DNA of 64,000 bases from Pseudarthrobacter enclensis (lineage in GTDB: Bacteria; Actinomycetota; Actinomycetes; Actinomycetales; Micrococcaceae), in the NCBI RefSeq assembly GCF_001457025.1, contig NZ_KQ758604.1:1-64000 (forward strand), read 5' to 3'. A program made the translations under genes and the position numbers. The notes beneath the pieces were generated by a model. The model saw only the letters and a program-made list of their open reading frames with translations. It searched no databases and was not told the origin of the DNA. Below, in pieces: positions 60,818 through 64,000 of this stretch. The number at the start of each line of letters is the position of its first letter. The first letter of the stretch is position 1.

Positions 60818-63118
60818 ATGACCACCACTGCAGCTGATTCAGCGCCCGTGCCCGGCCCCGCCCTCCCCGACGAGGACGGTGCGCCCGCGGGCGCGGCCCC
60901 GGCAGCAACTGCCCCCGCGGGCCCGGCGCCGGCCGGTTCCGCTCCGGAGCCGGCCGATGAAAACGCCTGGCTGGAGGACATCTACGGCGAGGAGCAGCTG
61001 GCCTGGGTCACGGAGCAGAACTCCCGCACGGAGGACCTCCTCGAGGACGCGGCCTACGCCTCCCTCGAATCCAGCATCCTTGAGGTGCTGGACTCGACGG
61101 ACCGGATCGCCATGGTGGGCAAACGCGGGGACTGGTACTACAACTTCTGGAAGGACGGGAACAACCCCAAGGGCCTGTGGCGCCGCACCAGCTGGGAGAG
61201 CTACTGCACGGACGCCCCGGAGTGGGACGTCCTGCTGGACGTGGACGCGCTGGCCGCCGCCGAGGGTGAGGAGTGGGTGTTCCACGGCGCCACGTTCCTG
61301 CGCCCGGCCGCCGGCGAACCCTACCGCCGGGCGCTGCTGGCCCTCTCTCCCGACGGCGGCGACGCGAACCGGTACCGGGAGTTCGACGTCGACTCCCGCA
61401 CGTTCGTGGACCCGGCCGCCGGGGGCTTCGACCTCCCGACGGCGAAGGGCAACGTCTCGTGGCTGGACGCGGACACCCTTCTCGTTTCCTCGACGGCGGA
61501 CGGCCTGCCTAAAACCGCGTCCTCCTACGCCCGGACCGGTGTCACCCTGAAGCGCGGCGGCACCCTGGCAGGCTCGCCGAGGATCTTCGACGTTCCCGAG
61601 CAGCACATGATGGCCGTGGTGGCGCATGATTCCACCCCCGGGTTCGAGCGAACGTTCGCCGTGGACTACATCGATTTCTTCAACCGGACCAACCTGGTGC
61701 TGCGGGACGGTGAATGGGTGGCCATCGATGTACCCACGGACGTCAATGTCAGCGCCCACCGCCAGTGGCTGCTGTTCCGCCCCCAGCAGGACTGGTCCGT
61801 GGACGGCGCCACCTACCCGGCTGGCTCGCTGCTGGCCGCAGATTTCGAGGATTACCTCGCAGGCGCCCGCAGCCTGTCCGTGCTGTTCACGCCGGATGCC
61901 CGGACCTCGCTGCAGTCGTGGAGCTGGACGCGCAACTTCCTCCTGCTCAACCTCCTGCAGGATGTCTCCTCGGAGATCCGGGTCCTGGATCCCTCCCTTC
62001 CGGGCGCATCCGGCGACGGCTGCGCCTGGGCGTCCACTCCCCTGGACGCCTGCCCGCCGCTGCACGACGTCACCGCCTACGCGGTGGATGACGAGGATGA
62101 CGCAGCAGCCGACGGCGGTGCGGGCGACGATTTCTGGCTGGTCGCCACGGGCTTCACCACCCCAAGCACGCTGCTCCGGGGGACGCTGGAACGCGGGGAG
62201 CCGGGAACGGCCGGGGTGGTGAGCCGGCACGCGGCGGTGAAGTCTTCGCCGTCGTTCTTCTCCGATGCCGACTACGAAGTCCAGCAGCACTTCGCGGTCT
62301 CGGAGGACGGAACGCGTGTCCCCTACTTCCAGGTGGCGGCGCACAACCTGCCGCTCGACGGCCAGAACCCCACGCAGCTCTCGGGCTACGGCGGCTTCGA
62401 GGTATCCCGCACGCCTGCCTACAGCGGAACGGTGGGCCGGGCGTGGCTGGAGCGCCGCACCGCCGGACTGCCGGGCGACGGCGGCGCGGCGCCGCACTCA
62501 CGCGGCGGAGTCTACGTGGTGGCCAACATCCGTGGCGGCGGCGAATACGGCCCCTCGTGGCACCGCGCGGCCCTGAAGGAAAACCGCCACAAGGCCTACC
62601 AGGACTTCGCCGCCGTGGCCAGGGACCTCATCTCCCGGGGTGTCACCTCGCCCGAACGGCTGGGGTGCGTGGGTGGTTCGAACGGCGGGCTGCTGGTGGG
62701 CAACATGCTCACCCGGTACCCGGAACTCTTCGGGGCGGTCTCCTGCGGCGTGCCGCTGCTGGACATGCGCCGCTACACCAGGCTGTCCGCCGGGCATTCC
62801 TGGATTGCCGAGTACGGCGACCCTGACGACCCGGCCCAGTGGGAGTTCATCCGGACCTTCTCGCCCTACCACCTGCTCAAGGACGGGGTGGAGTACCCCG
62901 AAACCTTCATCTGGACGGCAACCTCGGATGATCGTGTGGGTCCTGTCCAAGCGAGGAAAATGGCTGCCCGCATGCTCGCGATGGGCATCCCCAACGTGTG
63001 GTTCCACGAGGCCCTGGAAGGCGGCCACGCCGGTGCGTCGGACAACCGCCAGGCAGCCGCCCTGCAGGCCCGCAGCCAGCACTTCCTGTGGAAAGCGCTG
63101 GCGGGCGGAACGCCGTGA
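60818..63118 (+). CDS. Prolyl oligopeptidase-family serine peptidase
   Basis: 766 residues from ATG 60818. An Ala/Pro-rich N-terminus (about 1-45), a beta-propeller (about 75-440) and an alpha/beta hydrolase domain with S621 (GGSNGG), D704/D705 (TSDDRV) and H737 (GGHAG). No signal peptide. Cleaves small peptides, probably after proline. Its stop overlaps the GNAT start by 4 bp. Confidence 0.9.
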   Translation: MTTTAADSAPVPGPALPDEDGAPAGAAPAATAPAGPAPAGSAPEPADENAWLEDIYGEEQLAWVTEQNSRTEDLLEDAAYASLESSILEVLDSTDRIAMVGKRGDWYYNFWKDGNNPKGLWRRTSWESYCTDAPEWDVLLDVDALAAAEGEEWVFHGATFLRPAAGEPYRRALLALSPDGGDANRYREFDVDSRTFVDPAAGGFDLPTAKGNVSWLDADTLLVSSTADGLPKTASSYARTGVTLKRGGTLAGSPRIFDVPEQHMMAVVAHDSTPGFERTFAVDYIDFFNRTNLVLRDGEWVAIDVPTDVNVSAHRQWLLFRPQQDWSVDGATYPAGSLLAADFEDYLAGARSLSVLFTPDARTSLQSWSWTRNFLLLNLLQDVSSEIRVLDPSLPGASGDGCAWASTPLDACPPLHDVTAYAVDDEDDAAADGGAGDDFWLVATGFTTPSTLLRGTLERGEPGTAGVVSRHAAVKSSPSFFSDADYEVQQHFAVSEDGTRVPYFQVAAHNLPLDGQNPTQLSGYGGFEVSRTPAYSGTVGRAWLERRTAGLPGDGGAAPHSRGGVYVVANIRGGGEYGPSWHRAALKENRHKAYQDFAAVARDLISRGVTSPERLGCVGGSNGGLLVGNMLTRYPELFGAVSCGVPLLDMRRYTRLSAGHSWIAEYGDPDDPAQWEFIRTFSPYHLLKDGVEYPETFIWTATSDDRVGPVQARKMAARMLAMGIPNVWFHEALEGGHAGASDNRQAAALQARSQHFLWKALAGGTP

Positions 63119-63657
63119 CTCCGGGCACGTCCGCCGGGTTGTCCGTCCGGCGCGCCTTGGCACCGGACGTGGAGCGGCTCGCGGACGTCCATGTCCAGTG
63201 CTGGCGGGAGACCTACCGGGGAATGCTGTCCGACGCCTTCCTGGCGTCGTCCAGCCGTGACGACCGGCTCGCCCTGTGGCGGCACCTGCTGGACAGGCCG
63301 GACCCGGCGGAGGCCTGGGTGGCGTGCGACGGCGCCACGGTGGTGGGCTTTTCCGGTGCCCGCACCCTCCCCGCCCCGGGATCCCCGGAGGGACACCCGC
63401 CGCCGGCCTCGGGGAACCTGGAATTGTGGGGGCTGTACCTGCTGGCCTCGCATCAGGGGCTGGGCCTGGGCCGGCAGTTGCTGGAGGCCGCCCTCGGCAG
63501 CCGGGCGGCGAGCCTGTGGGTAGCGGCGGGCAACAGCCGGGCCATTGGTTTCTACCGGCGCTTCGGTTTTGAACCCGACGGCGCCGAGGACAGGCTGGCC
63601 AGCTGGGAGGACCTGCCCGAAATCAGGATGGTGCGCCCCGACGGGCCTCCCGCATAG
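63115..63657 (+). CDS. GNAT-family acetyltransferase
   Basis: 180 residues from GTG 63115 (GTGA overlap with the peptidase). Acetyl-CoA-binding ASHQGLGLGRQLLEAAL and the C-terminal AIGFYRRFGFEPDG are classic GNAT motifs. Substrate unknown; coupling to a peptidase may hint at peptide or amino-group acetylation. Confidence 0.88.
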   Translation: MTPGTSAGLSVRRALAPDVERLADVHVQCWRETYRGMLSDAFLASSSRDDRLALWRHLLDRPDPAEAWVACDGATVVGFSGARTLPAPGSPEGHPPPASGNLELWGLYLLASHQGLGLGRQLLEAALGSRAASLWVAAGNSRAIGFYRRFGFEPDGAEDRLASWEDLPEIRMVRPDGPPA

Positions 63658-63840
63658 CAACACCCGGAACGCGCCGTGCTGCCGAGAACACCGCCCCTTG
63701 CTTCCCGGGGTGCCGTCGTGAGGTCCGGCGCCGGTCTGCACAGGCCGCGCTGCCTGCAGTGCGGCCTGCGCGCGGGCCCATCGACGTTTTGCACTGAATG
63801 CCCGGATCTGCGTATCCTTGGTGGGCTGGCAACAGCAATT

Positions 63841-63929
63841 GGAGACGTGCCAGAGCGGCCGAATGGACTTCACTGCTAATGAAGGGTCGGGGTTAAACTC
63901 GACCGGGGGTTCAAATCCCCCCGTCTCCG
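63841..63929 (+). tRNA. tRNA-Ser (anticodon GCU)
   Basis: 89-nt class II tRNA: acceptor GGAGACG/CGTCTCC, long variable arm, anticodon GCT at 63875-63877, discriminator G, T-arm GTTCAAATC. Confidence 0.96.
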
Positions 63930-63934
63930 CGTTT

Positions 63935-63962
63935 GGCCCCGGTCTATGGACCGGGGCCTTTT
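63935..63962 (+). terminator. tRNA-Ser(GCU) terminator
   Basis: Perfect GGCCCCGGTC-TATG-GACCGGGGCC stem followed by TTTT, 6 bp after the tRNA. Confidence 0.92.
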
Positions 63963-64000
63963 GCGTTCCTGGGGCAATCCGGGGAAAGCCCGGCAATCCC

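Noticed and set aside
63676..63879. 67-residue frame with two CxxC pairs, zinc-ribbon-like
   Set aside because: It runs into tRNA-Ser(GCU), so it cannot be a real gene in this form; the 63658-63840 gap is otherwise empty.

Overview
High-GC actinobacterial chromosome, most likely Arthrobacter/Pseudarthrobacter-like (Micrococcaceae). The evidence is the 16S rRNA 5' end, the carD-ispD-ispF-cysS-rlmB block with lpqE, senX3-regX3 beside phoU and gpm, the bacterial proteasome activator Bpa, and frequent GTG starts with 4-bp ATGA/GTGA gene overlaps. I see no phage, insertion sequence, CRISPR array or obvious horizontally acquired island. Most of the window is core chromosome.

Layout. 1-0.8 kb: 5' end of a 16S rRNA gene with its leader and promoter, reading off the left edge. 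0.8-16 kb: alpha-glucan/trehalose metabolism. A tight minus-strand operon glgE-treS-(maltokinase::glgB fusion) is divergent from glgP; a TPP-dependent pyruvate-oxidase-like gene follows; then glgX with a secreted barnase-type RNase and a barstar-type inhibitor directly downstream. 16-21.5 kb: rlmB, cysS, ispF, ispD, carD and divergent lpqE. 21.5-25.3 kb: phosphate regulation (regX3, senX3, phoU) and gpmA, with Pho-box-like repeats between senX3 and phoU. 25.3-31.3 kb: methyltransferase, DUF2516 membrane protein, cystathionine gamma-synthase-like enzyme, tmk-holB, and a TAP-like alpha/beta hydrolase. 31.3-34.2 kb: tRNA-Thr and an NAD-salvage operon pnuC-nadR-nrtR preceded by two operator-like palindromes that bracket its promoter. 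34.2-40.1 kb: type II NADH dehydrogenase-like protein, coiled-coil and small hypothetical proteins, an aldo/keto reductase, Bpa and a partner gene; this stretch also carries three copies of a structured hairpin repeat. 40.1-48.4 kb: cstA-ybdD, a PadR-controlled ABC exporter, a quinone oxidoreductase, tRNA-Ser(UGA). 48.5-54.3 kb: a VOC protein and a 1509-residue secreted nuclease/5'-nucleotidase. 54.3-60.8 kb: sulfonate uptake ssuABC with a TauD-type dioxygenase, and an FAD/NAD-binding protein. 60.8-64 kb: prolyl oligopeptidase, GNAT, tRNA-Ser(GCU).

How the genes fit together. TreS isomerises trehalose to maltose, the maltokinase half of the fusion makes maltose-1-phosphate, GlgE polymerises it, the GlgB half branches the glucan, and GlgP and GlgX degrade it. 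SenX3/RegX3/PhoU sense phosphate, and the secreted nuclease/nucleotidase could scavenge it. PnuC/NadR salvage the nicotinamide riboside class of NAD precursors under a Nudix-type regulator. SsuABC and TauD supply sulfur from organosulfonates.

The observations I consider most worth checking are the covarying hairpin family at 34.4-37.5 kb, the 17-bp inverted repeat that buries the bpa start codon, the maltokinase::GlgB fusion, the paired palindromes around the pnuC promoter, and the nested palindrome at 58.7 kb.
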